Assembly (NCBI GenBank): GCA_949987565.1
Contig: OX465102.1
Span: 21,284,992-21,348,991 of the forward strand
DNA: 64,000 nt
Direction: 5' to 3'
Source: Luidia sarsii
Lineage: Eukaryota > Echinodermata > Asteroidea > Paxillosida > Luidiidae
The notes under the pieces were generated by a model. It was given only the letters and a program-made list of their open reading frames with translations. It was not told the DNA's origin and did no database searches. This document shows positions 43,150 through 54,764 of the stretch, piece after piece. The first letter of the stretch is position 1. The number at the start of each line of letters is the position of its first letter. A program made the translations under genes and the position numbers.

Positions 43150-43870
43150 AGCCTAGTGTAGCATCCACATCCGGCCATTTCCACTACATAATTTTTATAG
43201 CCTACAGTTTAAATACATTTTTAAACGCAACTAGGCCTACAGTGACAAGATGATGTTAAACAACATTATGCAAAAAAGTCATACACAAGCAAGTACATTG
43301 TAACTGATAGTTAGAAATACATGTATCGATGTATATGTAGGCCTACATTATTTCACTTTTCATGGCAAAATGCACTGATAAGAAAATTAATATTTTGCTT
43401 CGATTTTGACAGTTGTTATTTTTGGTAATTTTGGTTCATAGGCCTTTTCATCACTAGCCTACCACAGCAGATTTTTAGGCTGCGAGGGGAATTTGTGAAA
43501 CACATCTGAACCATCGTGGGCAAGGTATGACAATTTTTGTTTGGAGTGTTTATCCTTGTTTTATATAGGCCTTAATTATGCCTATGATTATAGGCTATAA
43601 CATACTTGAAGTCTATATGAGACGTGACAACAAATCAAACTCGTGTATAGTGTATAGGAAGCTCTATACACGGCAGCCTTAATTATAGCCTAATCAAGGG
43701 TTCAAAGTAGCTGAAATAAAAACTTGCTGAGCCCTTATCTAATGTATACGAGTCCATCTGCAATAAGTGCTTGTGCACACGACTCTTGAAGGATTGGGCT
43801 CCCCTGTCATCAATCAGGCGAACAATGTCATCTGGTCAGGCTATAAGTATAAGTTCTTCGTAACACATAA
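43150..43870. other. Intergenic, no feature recognised
   Basis: AT-rich sequence with several TAGGCCTA palindromes. A minus-strand AATAAA near 43086, inside the adjacent MITE, could serve the gene ending at 43985. Confidence 0.35.
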
Positions 43871-43877
43871 GAAGACG

Positions 43878-43975
43878 AAACACTACATCGAGCTCCCATT
43901 GAACACTGTACAAAAACACACTTTCAAAGCCAATAATCCCACACCCAAAAGTCTCTCAGTTCTTGTAGATATACG
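43878..43975 (+). repeat. Interspersed repeat family A, truncated copy
   Basis: CATCGAGCTCCCATTGAACA to CTCAGTTCTTGTAGATATAC matches the 5' part of the family. It ends ten bases from the stop of the minus-strand gene and would therefore be part of its 3' untranslated region. Confidence 0.75.
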
Positions 43976-43984
43976 AAATTCCTT

Positions 43985-44923
43985 CTAGAAGTCTATCCAG
44001 ACAGATTTGGCAAACAGAGACTTAGGTTTCTGCGACAGTTCTGCCTGCATTTTGCCCAGTGCTTTGGCTGACTTGGTGGTCATGCCCGGAGTGGCGAGGC
44101 TGTTACGGATCGGACGTGTATTGCCGACACCACGATTGTTGCCACGGTGATGAGCGGCGGCGTCGGCGAGGCTTGCCCGGCCCCCGCCGCCGCCGACGCG
44201 CGGCATCAGCGGCGCCGGCTGCATTGTCAACCCGGGCAACAGGTCAGTCTGGCTTTGGACCAGGCTCTGCTCCAGCCCCTTGAAGCGCGGGTCCAGCGTC
44301 ACCTTGGTCCGGGTCTGCTGCCGCTGGAGGTGCCGCACGAACTCCCGCTCTCGTATCTCCCGCTTGGCCTCATCGTGCGGTCCGTACAATGGCAGGTCGA
44401 TGCCGTGGAGTCTTGTGAAGACCCGCTTGTCCATGGCCTGTTCCAGGAACGGGTCCGACCGGACGCTGGAGTCCGCGGTCCCGCGGGTCCCTCGCGTCTT
44501 GGGGTCCCTGGCGGCCACGTCGGGCAGGCGGTGGTCGCCGCCGCCCGCGGACAGGTCGAGCTGGGTGGCGCTGCGTCGGGCCCGGCCGAAGGGCCGCCTG
44601 GCCCGCACGTCGGGCTCCGTGGTCTTCATGACAATCTCGGGCAGGAAGGAGACGTGGTCCACGCCCATCTCCCGGAGCTCCGTCTCCTTGACGGCCTGGC
44701 GCAGCACGAAGCTCTGCTCCTGCCAGGCCATCAGGCGCTGGGCCCGGTGCCGGTCCGTCCGGATCCGGGCCAGCCGCTGGGTCAGGAGGCTCTCGGCGTA
44801 GCGGTTGTCCTGGAACAGCACCTTCTCCATGGCACTGACCGGCAGGGGACCGTGCCACCGGCTGGACTTCTTCTTGCGGGGGCCGGCCCGCTCGGGATAG
44901 GTCAGCATCTCTGGCATCATCAT
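43985..44923 (-). CDS. Unrecognised 312-residue protein
   Basis: I do not recognise this protein. The start ATG at 44923 is in an excellent context (ACCGCCATGATG) and gives MMMPEMLTYPERAG. The GC-rich reading frame has gene-like composition. The first 110 residues are charged and probably helical (SLLTQRLARIRTDRHRAQRL, WQEQSFVLRQAVKETEL); a basic Arg-rich stretch follows (RARRPFGRARR), then DDEAKREIREREF-type charged sequence near 195-210 and a low-complexity Gly/Ala/Arg C-terminal third, ending SLFAKSVWIDF. No signal peptide, membrane segment or catalytic motif is visible. An acceptor (CCTTCCTTCTCAG, AG at 44984-44983) lies 59 bases upstream, so an intron precedes the start codon. It could be a coiled-coil cytoskeletal or ciliary protein, but that is a guess. 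Confidence 0.7.
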   Translation of the reverse strand: MMMPEMLTYPERAGPRKKKSSRWHGPLPVSAMEKVLFQDNRYAESLLTQRLARIRTDRHRAQRLMAWQEQSFVLRQAVKETELREMGVDHVSFLPEIVMKTTEPDVRARRPFGRARRSATQLDLSAGGGDHRLPDVAARDPKTRGTRGTADSSVRSDPFLEQAMDKRVFTRLHGIDLPLYGPHDEAKREIREREFVRHLQRQQTRTKVTLDPRFKGLEQSLVQSQTDLLPGLTMQPAPLMPRVGGGGGRASLADAAAHHRGNNRGVGNTRPIRNSLATPGMTTKSAKALGKMQAELSQKPKSLFAKSVWIDF

Positions 44924-45149
44924 GGCGGTCGATGGTCGGGGACTGCAGGCTTCCCTGTGGGCTGGTTGCTTGGCCTGGGAGTCTGAGAAGGAAGGGGAGG
45001 GGTGAGGAGGATGGGGTGGTGGAGGCAGGAGTGGTGAAGGCGGAGAAGAAACCCAAAATTAATTAAATGCTATTTAACAGGCATGGAATGCTTTTTAAAA
45101 GTGACAATCATGTTCTTCGAAAAGGGGATCGGAGTACTGCGTGCTGTGG

Positions 45150-45282
45150 GATTTTAACTGGTTGTAAAATGATATACAAAAATGTTGCAAACTGCTTACT
45201 GACTAAAATTACCAAAATGCAAATCTTAAAATTTAGTGGGCCTGATCGACGTTTCGATCCTAGCAGGACCTTTCTCAAAGGC
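45150..45282 (-). repeat. Hairpin retroposon (family B), 5'-truncated minus copy
   Basis: Tail (ACAAAAATGTTGCAAACTGC, TTACTGACTAAAATTACC) plus one arm only (GACGTTTCGATCCTAGCAGG, ACCTTTCTCAAAGG). Loss of the 5' arm is what incomplete reverse transcription would produce. Confidence 0.72.
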
Positions 45283-45289
45283 AAAATGG

Positions 45290-47240
45290 ATAAATAATAA
45301 AATAGTCTGATCATTTGTGTTGTGAAGTTTAGATAGTCGAGATAACTTTGAATTTGGTCCTTGGGGAGTAGGACCTCTCGTTCTGGAAGATCACGAAGGC
45401 CAAGACCATGGGACAATCAAGGTTCTCTCTGCCTCCCAGAAAGTGAAGCATGCCGGAGGACGGGGCGGCTAAGTCGTGTGTACCTGTAGGACACTGGAAC
45501 TCAGGTCCCCGTCTAATTCCGTAGAGCCATCGGCTTAACAAACACCGAGCGGACTGACACTGACAGACGACAATCCTTCGATTCCCCGGTCGGCCTTATA
45601 ACAATATTTTGATTGGCTTAACCACCGTGATCCAATTCAGCCATTGTCAAGGCACGAGGTGCGTCTCTGTCGTCGGCCAGTCTTTAGGGGCCATTATTTG
45701 CCTATCAATTACCCGCCAACATTCCCCGGCCTACCTGCTGCTACCCGTTGCCTTGCGGGTTAACCGGGGGCCCGCCATGTGTGGCTTTGGGATTAGGGTT
45801 TTTCAACAACAGTAAAGCTGAACTCTCCAGGAAACCTCTGGCGCAGACGTCGTTTCACATTGGATGGAATGAGATTAAATTTTGATACGAGTTTTATGAC
45901 ATCAGTTGTGGACATCAGTGACGCCAGCCATGCAACTGTATCCACCCTGAAACGTTGTGTTTAAATTTCTAGGCTAATCTCGTGGTTTCTGCTGTTTATC
46001 AGATTAAAATCGACTTTATACGAGGTCACAGATCGTAAAACAGGGCCTTTCAACAATTCTCTCAACGCGTTGAAAGAGTTGCGCTACTTGGTAGAAAAAT
46101 TTGGAATTTGGATTTTATTGAATGTTTTAAAGTCTTTTCTGGTAGCCTAATCACAATTAAGGTACCACTTTCCGAATTTCAGCCGTCAGGTAAACACTGC
46201 TTGATCGGTGTGAGTCTACTGAATTCGTCCGAATATTCTGTGGCCAAAATTATGTATAGGCCTATACTTAGGATAATACGTGTAGAAGTATTACGTTAAT
46301 AAACGATGTGATGCTCAGAGAGAATACCTCAAGCAACCAACAACCTACACTTCCGATCTTGGAAAGATTTCGTAATAAGCAAATTAATTTTTACTAATGA
46401 CGAAATCAGCTCGAAATATATATATATACTTGATAATTGGTTAAGTCATAATATGGTACAGGCTTACTATGATCCCCAAGTTTGGGTAGAGTATTAGGCC
46501 CTATGGTACGTTCATTCGTTTCAACGACTGCTATTCTTAGGTTCCATACACTCACCGGAACTTATATGCAGAAAACTCTAGCAAGGACAATCGTCAGTGG
46601 GAAGGCAACCTGCACTGGTTGACTCGGCGGTCGGTCATTCAAGGTGTCAGTTCCAAGTCGAGGGCGAACTCCTCATCGAGGACACTCTCTAGTCTGTCAG
46701 TCGGCGAATGCTCGCCGAAAATCACCTCCAGATACTAGATCTCCTCTTTATTCTCAGGGGGAAGGGCGAAGAGGAATTATTGCCGAGTTTTCTGGACCGT
46801 CAAAACTGCACCGCCGCGAGTGAAAGCTACTCCCGACTTCAAATCTCTCGGTCCGAAATTCCCCGACGATATGTCGGATGCATAGCGTTGATGGCTACGA
46901 CGTGTGGCTATGGCATTTTTTTTTAGATGGAGCTGAATCAATGCAGCATTTACTGAAACTGATCATGCAGGGACGTGGTGTGTCCTTTGACGCACCACAC
47001 TATGGAAGGCAGTCCGTGCTAAGGTGTGACTTTATCGATGCGATCTTTAACCCGCCACAGTCGCGATTGTTCAGCTGCACAAAACAACATTGATGCCGTT
47101 CCCAACGCGACTGAATGAAACGGCTGTCGAGTGGTTGTCCTTCCACGCCGGAAAAAGGCATCAAATAGCGATAAATAAATGTGGAGCGCCCATCCTTAAA
47201 TGCATCATCAGCGGTCACGCGGTCCGTTCCCGCGGGGGAG
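45290..47240. other. Intron or intergenic stretch
   Basis: No conserved exon is recognised. If 47249-47498 belongs to the 312-residue gene this is its intron. Confidence 0.4.
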
Positions 47241-47248
47241 ATACTCAC

Positions 47249-47498
47249 TCGTAGCTAGCCACGCAGCGCCGGTCTGAAGTGCGGATCGGAACGACCCATT
47301 TTCGTTCGGGCGCGTGTATAGTACGCCACCAGTCGTAGACTTCAGAACGAGGCTCCGTTTTGTTGTCAGCGCACTGGGACAGGACCGTGTTGGTGCAGGG
47401 AAACGGACCTTACTCTTGTTCCAATCTCTTTTAAGTTGGTGCTTGCCTTGGTACACATTAACTATGAAGCCGTAGCTATCACATGAATCACATAACAT
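47249..47498 (-). CDS. Possible upstream exon of the unrecognised gene
   Basis: An open frame of 83 codons plus one base from the ATG at 47498 ends at a good donor (GTGAGT at 47248-47243). The leftover base plus the first two bases after the acceptor at 44982 keep the frame open into the 312-residue protein (A then AC TCC CAG), giving a possible 415-residue product. The upstream ATG context is poor and the strong Kozak ATG is in the next exon, so this may instead be 5' untranslated. Confidence 0.35.
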
Positions 47499-47499
47499 T

Positions 47500-48995
47500 C
47501 ATATTCAGCTATAGAGTTCGGTATCCCTCCCTGAGAAAGCCATAACGACATTAAAACTTGTACCAAGAGTACCATATTGTACTCCTCCAAGAGTACACCG
47601 GGGGAAAAAGTTCATAGTTTTTGACAGCGTGAAATGGCAGCCCGACTATATGGAATAGGGTACAGTGAATGAAAGTTGCTATAGAGATTTCATGATATGA
47701 CGCCGACAACTTGCCACTAACCATGCTCGTACCTATACCATGCGCAGCGTGCGCGTAGTGATCAACGAGTGTGTCTTGCTACTCTTGTACACGGACTCGT
47801 CACGGAGTCTATACAGCCAGTCAGCTCCCCATAGAAACGACGTTGTGTATTGTTTGACTTCGGCCAGCGTTCGATTTGTATAGTGCAACTGATAGCGACG
47901 AAAAGATAAAGCAAACGACCGATAGATTGGATAGTCTGGTGCTGGAACATAATCCGGCTCTGATTCATTCTTTTTTGTGGGTGAAGCGATCAGCCACGCA
48001 AATAATTGACTCCACTATTCGGTTACAATTAAAGACCCGTTTGCGAAGGTCACAAGTATTTACAGCTTGCCCAATCTTTACCCGCCCATCGGGTCTATTT
48101 AGATGATAAGCGAGTCATTCATTATACCCTATACACTCAATAGAGATTGTTACCTCGGTAACTCTGTTTATCCGATTGGGGACAATCAGTATTGGGTAGT
48201 TCTGCGAAATAAAGCGACGGCCTTCAAAGGTATAGGCTACGTACGTCATTTGCAAAGTGCCTAATTTCCGGACATTCCAGTTTCGAGAAATGACTTAGGT
48301 CTACTCATCGGGAAGTTCGGTAATGGTATCAGGCTATAATATTATGTGAAATTTAGAGCTCGAACATCTGCCATTTTCGCGAAAAGAGGAAATTCGTCAG
48401 TTGAATTGAGCAGAGAATTCCTCTTATGGAGCTCTGTGCCTTTTTAAAAAATAGCGCCCTCATTGTCTGGGATAAAGGGTTTGCATTAAACATTTGCTTC
48501 CACGATTTTTCGCATGGAATGGTTGACGGATTGATCAGACAGGCTATTTTTATACGCATGTGTGTTATTTTAATATGTATACGTTGAGTTTGACAAAATA
48601 TGGAAGCGATTCTTTGACCTTTGCAAATGAAAGTCAGATGAATATTAAAAAAAGACATAGATGGAAAAATAATAGGTTTACCGGGGGACAGAATATAATT
48701 ACATGTACACTGCGTATTGTTAAATTGAGCTTAGGCCTATATTAAAAGATAGCTTGTTCCTTAACATTATATAGAAGGAAGAATATTCAATAATCTACGA
48801 AACCTAACAACAAGAGAATTGTGCTTGCAATTTGTGCAACCCCCTTCATAATAATGCCTAAATACAAAGAGCAAAGGTCAACCGAATGAATCGGGATTCA
48901 ATTAAAGTCTATAACGTACCGTCCAAAGCTGCCCGGTCGGTAGGTGGGAGGGGGCTTCTCAAAATAATAGCCAAATAATGTTCCCTACTAATAAT
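47500..48995. other. Intergenic, no feature recognised
   Basis: AT-rich sequence; short ORFs only. Confidence 0.4.
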
Positions 48996-49002
48996 CTTCC
49001 CT

Positions 49003-49235
49003 ACTTCAGACTTGACTTGACTTGGGGAAACGTGACTTGAGAACAAGACTTGACTTGGGGGGAAAAGACTTGAAACTTGACTTGACTCGAAACAAAAAAT
49101 GACTCGAGACTCGACTTGACTCGACAACAAACTGACCCGAGACGGAACGTGACAACAAAAAATACTTGGGACTTGACTTGACTAGCTAAAAGTTGACTAG
49201 GGACTTGACTTGACTTGGAAAAAAAATGACTAGGT
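49003..49235 (+). repeat. Degenerate (GACTT)n simple repeat
   Basis: GACTTGACTTGACTTGGGG, ACTTGACTCGA and related pieces recur with A-rich spacers across 230 bases. Confidence 0.8.
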
Positions 49236-49239
49236 TAAA

Positions 49240-51265
49240 ACTCTGCCAGATCACAGTATCGGTTTAAACGTGGACATGCAGAAAGGCAGGCGAAGGCATG
49301 CAGCCGACTACTCCCCCCAGGCACTGGGCCAAGATCCTAATCTCCGTCCCACTTTCAGCTGAAAGGAGTCTCTGAAATAGATGTATTTTATCACTTAAAT
49401 CCATGCTACAGAATGTTTTGCAATGTTCCTAACAATCAAACAGTTTTTCACACTCGTTCTGGTGGTGTTTTCAGGTTTTTATGCTAATGAGATGATTTCA
49501 ATATTCATCAGCAATTTGTGATGTCGTAAAAACCATATCGATTGTGTCCAAAAGTTTCTGAAAATTTCTGCTTTTTCCTGCAGACCTTATCCCTAAATCT
49601 GTTGATTTACGGTCAAAATGCATACTTCATATATCGTACTCATTTAGTGAAGGAGTTTTTCATCAAACCTAATCAAGAGGGATTAATTTGCAGTTTGAAA
49701 GGTTATTTTAATTTTTTTTTAACTGTGGCCGAGTTCCCCACATGGCCTTACAACAACGCCCTCATTTTTATAAGGATATTTAAAAAAAAAAAAAAGTAAA
49801 AAAAAAATTCAGACCCCACTATGAGAAAAAGAAGCTTGCCAGTATGTTTGTGCACTTCAGATCCCATAGATGACAGCAGAAAATGAGCTTGACTGTGACA
49901 TTCATTGCAGAGACCATTTAATTAATGAACGGCAGAATACCGCGTCCAGTGAACTTGACCTGCCCACTCTCTTCGCCCGATTCACCCGATTACGAAAAAC
50001 AAACACCAAACCCGGATCTTACCTGTCGAATGCGAGATAAAAAAAAACCAGATGGCAAGAACCAAATCTAAACGTACAGACGAATGTAGTTCGTGCTCCT
50101 TAGTGGATAAACACGACTGTCAGGAAAAGAAAAGTAATCTGCATCCTGCTCACGGAAATCCGGGGTGGGGAATCGACCCGCACTACCGTCGCATGCATAA
50201 TACCCTTCTCTGGCATTTACGCCAGTACTCGTTACATCTAATGCATTTGCTGTAATAATTTTTCTGGAGCGATGTTTTTTCCCAGACGGCTGGGTGAATC
50301 TTTTGATGACTATTATTTCGACCGAGGCCAGGTTTTTATCGAGCAAGGCTTGTCACGCTTCACCGAATTTCGACGCAACATTGGTCGAGGTCAAAGAATA
50401 GCATCCATACCTTGTCTGATCCAACATACATGTAAGCATGAAATAGCACACCTGTCAACATTTCAGTTCAATCCGCCAACCGAGTCTCGAGTGAAAACCG
50501 CTTAATTTGTTTCGCGAAAATGCAGCATTCAACGTATTGTTCCGAAAAATCGTTTAGATCTATAGGCTGGAGTGAGACGTAAACGATTTATTTTACTCTT
50601 TTCTCCAAAAATGTAGCATTTTAAGCAAAAATATTTCAGTGCGAGGTTGCTACTATAGCCATTTTCAAACTGTATAAGTTTCCTATAAATCTGTGAACAT
50701 TTCTGTTTTTATAATCTACCAATGCTGTGTAGGGGGCCATACACAACATTAGTAAAGGTCAAAAGATTGCCACAGTTTGTGTGTTAAACCTTTAAAAATG
50801 CCAAAAAGGAAATCCTGCGAAGGTTTTTAGCTCAAATGGTAATCTGAGAAAGTAGAAAAAGGCAAAAAAAATCACGGTTTTCGCACCATTCTGTAGTGTA
50901 AAAAATAGTTTTTACTCGCGAGTAATAAACTATTTGTCGATATTTCAGTGAAGATTTCTCGAAAAGTACAACATCCCAGACCGTAAGATTTCAACATGAG
51001 GATTCTATCATGACCATCTACAAACTGTGTAAATTAGGAGGAAATCTGTAGACATCGATGTTTTCCGATCTTCCCAATGTTGTATTGGGCCTCTAAACAG
51101 AGCTGTAAAATGGGCACCCCGATCTTTCAGGCGTCTCTATCTCTAGCGCACATCTCTAGCGTATCTGATTCGTCCAGCCGCTCACCTCGGCTCAGATAGA
51201 AATTTATAGATATTATTGGTCTGGGGCCATACCCTTTTAAAATAATGGCTATATAGACGCCCATA
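49240..51265. other. Intergenic, no feature recognised
   Basis: AT-rich sequence with a poly-A run at 49778-49807. No gene supported. Confidence 0.4.
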
Positions 51266-51269
51266 GTTA

Positions 51270-51815
51270 ACATTCAATTGAGTACTATTAATATCTCCAC
51301 TTCTAGACGTGGAGAGTTCATTATTTAATAGAGTGATAGTCTACACATACCTCGATTGAAAGGCGTGCAGAGTTAACATTTAATCGAGTAATTGTCTACA
51401 TAAATATTATATTCTCAGTGCAGAGTAAACCCATTTTAATCGAAAATTAGGAGAGCCAGGCCTGACGTTTCGATCCTAGCAGGACTTTTCTCAAAGGTAA
51501 CGTTTCTTCCTTTGGGAAAGATCCTGCTAGGATCGAAACGTCAGGCCCTCCTATTTTTTTGTATTTGCATTTTGGTCATTTCAGTCAGTAAGCAGTTTGT
51601 AACATTTTTGCACATAATTGAGTGATAGTCTAAATAGAGAACATCTCCATTTCTTGACGGGCGGAGTTAATTTTAATCGAGTAGTAGTCTAGAGATGTAT
51701 CCATTTCTAGACGCGCACAGTTAATATTTAATCAAGTAAAAGCCTAGATATATCTAATTCTAGACGTTCGTAGTTAACATTTAATCGAGTATTAGTCTAC
51801 ATAATTTATTATATT
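51270..51815 (+). repeat. Diverged tandem repeat of about 65-75 bp, split by a hairpin retroposon
   Basis: Units with CATTTCTAGACG, GAGTTAACATTTAATCGAGT and ATAGTCTA recur at about 51270, 51345, 51625, 51700 and 51765. The gap between the second and third is filled by the family B element. Confidence 0.75.
51445..51618 (+). mobile_element. Hairpin retroposon (family B), plus copy
   Basis: Arms CCTGACGTTTCGATCCTAGC and GCTAGGATCGAAACGTCAGG, loop TAACGTTTCTT, then the family tail (GCATTTTGGTCATTTCAGTC, AGTAAGCAGTTTGTAACATT). Inserted into the surrounding tandem repeat. Confidence 0.8.
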
Positions 51816-51819
51816 TCTA

Positions 51820-53035
51820 TTGGTTATAGAGAATCAAAGAGTTTTCTCTATTGTTATCAGAGACCTCAATCTATAATTGAGATGATAGATGCATCTCTAT
51901 ATAAGAAATAGATTTTTAGATTTAGATTTAATCTATTTCGGATTAAATGTCAACATTACACGCCATACTATTATTCGTGCTGGCGGTACGCATGACCTCT
52001 TTCCCCATCTCATGGCAACGACTGAGCATTATCGCCATCCCATCTGACTGTGCATTGACTAAAAGTAAAATGCGACCCAGATGTTCTTGAACAAGGAAGC
52101 AGTCATCATTGTGCCTCACTGCACAATCTTATCGACATGGATGTACGGTGGAGGGAATAATTATGTGAACATCTTAGCTCGCATTCACCGGAGAAGATGT
52201 CGCACGGTAGTCGGGTAGAGTTTGATAGACGTCACAGAATGTCTCCCTCAAATGTCTCCGTCGGGAAATTCTCGACACGCACGATACGTCATCATGCTTT
52301 CGCTCACTTCCTACCGTTCTCCACTTTGCTCTCGGACCAATAAATACCGCCCTCGAGGAATTGAATCATGGCTGGCGACTCTGCGAGAGTCTTGCGTGCT
52401 ATTTTTTCCCTATGGGGTGCATGGGACAACTTCTTAAAATTACACGTTGTTTGATTCAAAAGCCCCTAGCTACGTCACCGGGCGCTCAGTCCCTGAAAGT
52501 TTCGTCCCCCTCCCGCGCCTTGAGACGAGACTAAACACTACCTTAAATAAAGACAACGAATCCCGGTATCAAAGGTCCCCTAGACGCGTCTCCAGCCGCC
52601 ACCTGCGGTATATTGGCAAGCGACAGGCTCCAGCTGTTGCCTGGGTAGACCCTGTCGGACGTTTCAGTCCTGGGAACGAGGGTGGTAATGAGAATGATTG
52701 AGGTCGTGACTCCGGCCAAGTTTGCTAGTCCGTCGGGTCCTGATTCGACGTGACCGCGTCACGGCTCTTTCCCCAGGGAAGCACACACACATAGGTACGT
52801 GAATGTCGTGCATTGGTGCACGTTACGTTATAGCGGCGTGTCCGGTACGAGTCACGCAGAGTCGGCACCCTTCAGTATTTGGCGGATGTTTGCCGGTCGA
52901 ACGCCCAGAGTCAGTGGGCAACTGAAACAGGCGTGGGGGGTTTAACCGCCAACGTTGTCCATGGACATTCGAGGCTGTGCTGCTCAAGCGATAGGTGCAC
53001 TGTTATTATAATTAAGGGCGTGATGTAGAAACGGT
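51820..53035. other. 5' flank of the GPCR gene
   Basis: No gene. A donor-like GGTAAGTG at 53033-53040 lies just before the start codon but does not affect the reading frame. Confidence 0.4.
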
Positions 53036-53077
53036 AAGTGTCTCCTGACAAGGGATCATCGTCGAGGTTTTGTCTCA

Positions 53078-54694
53078 ATGGAGGAAGAAGTCTTGGACGC
53101 GGTGGCGTCCAACGGCACCGACTGGATGCTGGTGACTGGCGATGTACCCTCCACCGTGGCGGCGACGGTACGCTCCATCCTGACTCCGGTGGAGAGGGCG
53201 ATTCTGAGCAGCGTCATGATCGCGGTCTGCGTGCTGGGCGTCGCGGGCAACGCCGTGGTCATCGCCTGCGTGGCGCTGTCCCGGAAGCTCCGCTGCGCCA
53301 CCAACGTGTTCGTGGTCAACCTGGCCGCGGCCGACCTGGCCACCAGTCTGACCGTCCCCTGGACCGTGGTGGCCACCCTGTCCCGGACCGGCTGGCCGCT
53401 GGCCGCCTGGCTCTGTGCCGCCGCCGGCATGCTCCTGATGGTCTGCATCGGGGCCAGCATCTACACGCTGGCCTGCATCGCCGCCGTGCGCTGCCTGGCC
53501 GTCACCGGGCCGCCGGGCCGGTGCCGCGGGCTCTGCACGCCGGCCCGGCTGGGCGGCGCCCTGCTCCTCGTCTGGTCGGTGCCGCTGGCCGTGGCCTCGG
53601 TGCCGCTGGTGGCCGACTTCGGCCGCTGGGGCTACGACGCTAAGTACAGCAGCTGCACCTGGGACACCAGCCACCCGAGCTCGGAGGGCTTCAGCAAGAT
53701 GGTGGCCTGGGTCTTCTACCCGCTGCCCCTTCTCGTCATCGTCTACAGCTACGCCAGGATCTATGTCCACGTCAGGCGCCACTCCCGGGCGGTGGCCCCC
53801 ATCCTCCTCGCCGGTACCGAAGAGTCGGCTCGTCTGGCCCGCGACCAGGCCGGCCCAGGTGACCCAAACGCCGATGGTGGCAGCGGAGGAGCGGGCGATA
53901 CTACAGGCAGCAGTAAGAGAAATGGCAACACCAACAATAGCATGAGGAGTAACGATAGCAGCAACAGAAGTAAACGCAGCAGCGGCACCAACATGAGTTA
54001 CAGCAGCAAAAGGGGCAGCAACGGAAATAGCAGCAAGACTAACACCACCAACAACACCGCGGGAGACAATACCGACGCCCGCGACAGCAGCAGCGACGAC
54101 GGGGCCTGCAGCAACATTGCTAACACGACTACCACTATCACCGAGACCACCGCTGCCAACAGCAGCAACAACGGGCTCATCAATGACAGCGATGCCAACA
54201 CCACCAACGCCACCGCAGAAAACAGGAAGGCCAGCCGCGACGGCAACAACGGCAGCACCATCAACCAAAGAAACAGCAGCAACAGAAACACTGACACCAC
54301 CACCATCACCACTACCACCACCGCCACCAGCAGCAGTAACAACAGCAACAACAACACCGCTTACGCCAGCAACACCGGCGGCAGCGCGGCCACCGACGCC
54401 CGCCGCGGGAGCAGCAGGCGAGCCAACGCCAGCAACAACAGCGTCCGCGAGCGCCTGAACAGGCGCCAGGTGGAGGTGAGCAAGAACATGTTCTACGTGG
54501 TGTGCGCCTTTGCCCTGTGCATCTCGCCGTACGGCGTCTGCCTGCTGTACGACAACAGCGACCCGCTGGTCCCGTACGCCGGCGCGGCCCTGCTGTGCGG
54601 CGGCTGCGTAAACCCCTTCATCTACGCCACCAAGCACCCCGACTTCAAGAAGGTCATTCGGCTCGTGCTCCGCGGCAAGTTCTCCAAACTGTGA
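53078..54694 (+). CDS. Rhodopsin-class G-protein-coupled receptor, intronless
   Basis: 538 residues and seven membrane segments: TM1 about 41-66 with N58 (GN), TM2 77-100 with D86 (LAAADLA), TM3 111-138 starting at C113, TM4 159-178 with W166, TM5 208-231 (FYPLPLLVIVYSY), TM6 471-491 (FALCISPYG), TM7 498-517 with NPFIY at 512-516. C113 and C193 can form the usual extracellular disulphide. N12 is a glycosylation sequon (NGT). The E/DRY motif is replaced by V-R-C at 137-139 and TM6 lacks the usual Trp of CWxP. The third intracellular loop is about 220 residues of Asn, Ser, Thr and Gly. Overall look is closest to the melatonin/GPR84/moody-like orphan group, known to be expanded in echinoderms; the ligand is unknown. 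The ATG at 53078 follows an in-frame stretch with no earlier better start. Confidence 0.92.
   Translation: MEEEVLDAVASNGTDWMLVTGDVPSTVAATVRSILTPVERAILSSVMIAVCVLGVAGNAVVIACVALSRKLRCATNVFVVNLAAADLATSLTVPWTVVATLSRTGWPLAAWLCAAAGMLLMVCIGASIYTLACIAAVRCLAVTGPPGRCRGLCTPARLGGALLLVWSVPLAVASVPLVADFGRWGYDAKYSSCTWDTSHPSSEGFSKMVAWVFYPLPLLVIVYSYARIYVHVRRHSRAVAPILLAGTEESARLARDQAGPGDPNADGGSGGAGDTTGSSKRNGNTNNSMRSNDSSNRSKRSSGTNMSYSSKRGSNGNSSKTNTTNNTAGDNTDARDSSSDDGACSNIANTTTTITETTAANSSNNGLINDSDANTTNATAENRKASRDGNNGSTINQRNSSNRNTDTTTITTTTTATSSSNNSNNNTAYASNTGGSAATDARRGSSRRANASNNSVRERLNRRQVEVSKNMFYVVCAFALCISPYGVCLLYDNSDPLVPYAGAALLCGGCVNPFIYATKHPDFKKVIRLVLRGKFSKL
53860..54455 (+). repeat. Trinucleotide-rich (AAC/ACC/AGC) tract coding the GPCR loop
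   Basis: The codons are dominated by AAC, AGC, ACC and GCC in irregular order. The tract encodes an Asn/Ser/Thr-rich disordered loop and produces long spurious ORFs (poly-Leu/Val on the minus strand). Confidence 0.88.
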
Positions 54695-54764
54695 GGGGGG
54701 GGGGGACACCATGCAGCTAACATCACATTATCCTAGAGTATACACACCGAGTATATACATGCAC

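Noticed and set aside
44147..44986. 279-residue plus-strand ORF opposite the unrecognised gene
   Set aside because: GC-rich shadow frame; the minus strand has the Kozak start and splice acceptor.
47208..47498. piggyBac transposase remnant (CDSCDSYGFIVNVYQGK resembles a piggyBac stretch)
   Set aside because: The similarity is limited to about 15 residues and the following sequence does not fit; the donor site and phase suit an ordinary exon better.
53031..53040. Splice donor just before the GPCR start
   Set aside because: GGTAAGTG is present but there is no need for an intron: the ATG follows it and the frame is open to the stop.
53075..54712. 545-residue minus-strand ORF over the GPCR
   Set aside because: Shadow of the plus-strand gene; the plus strand has seven clear membrane segments and the minus strand only low-complexity Val/Ala/Gly.
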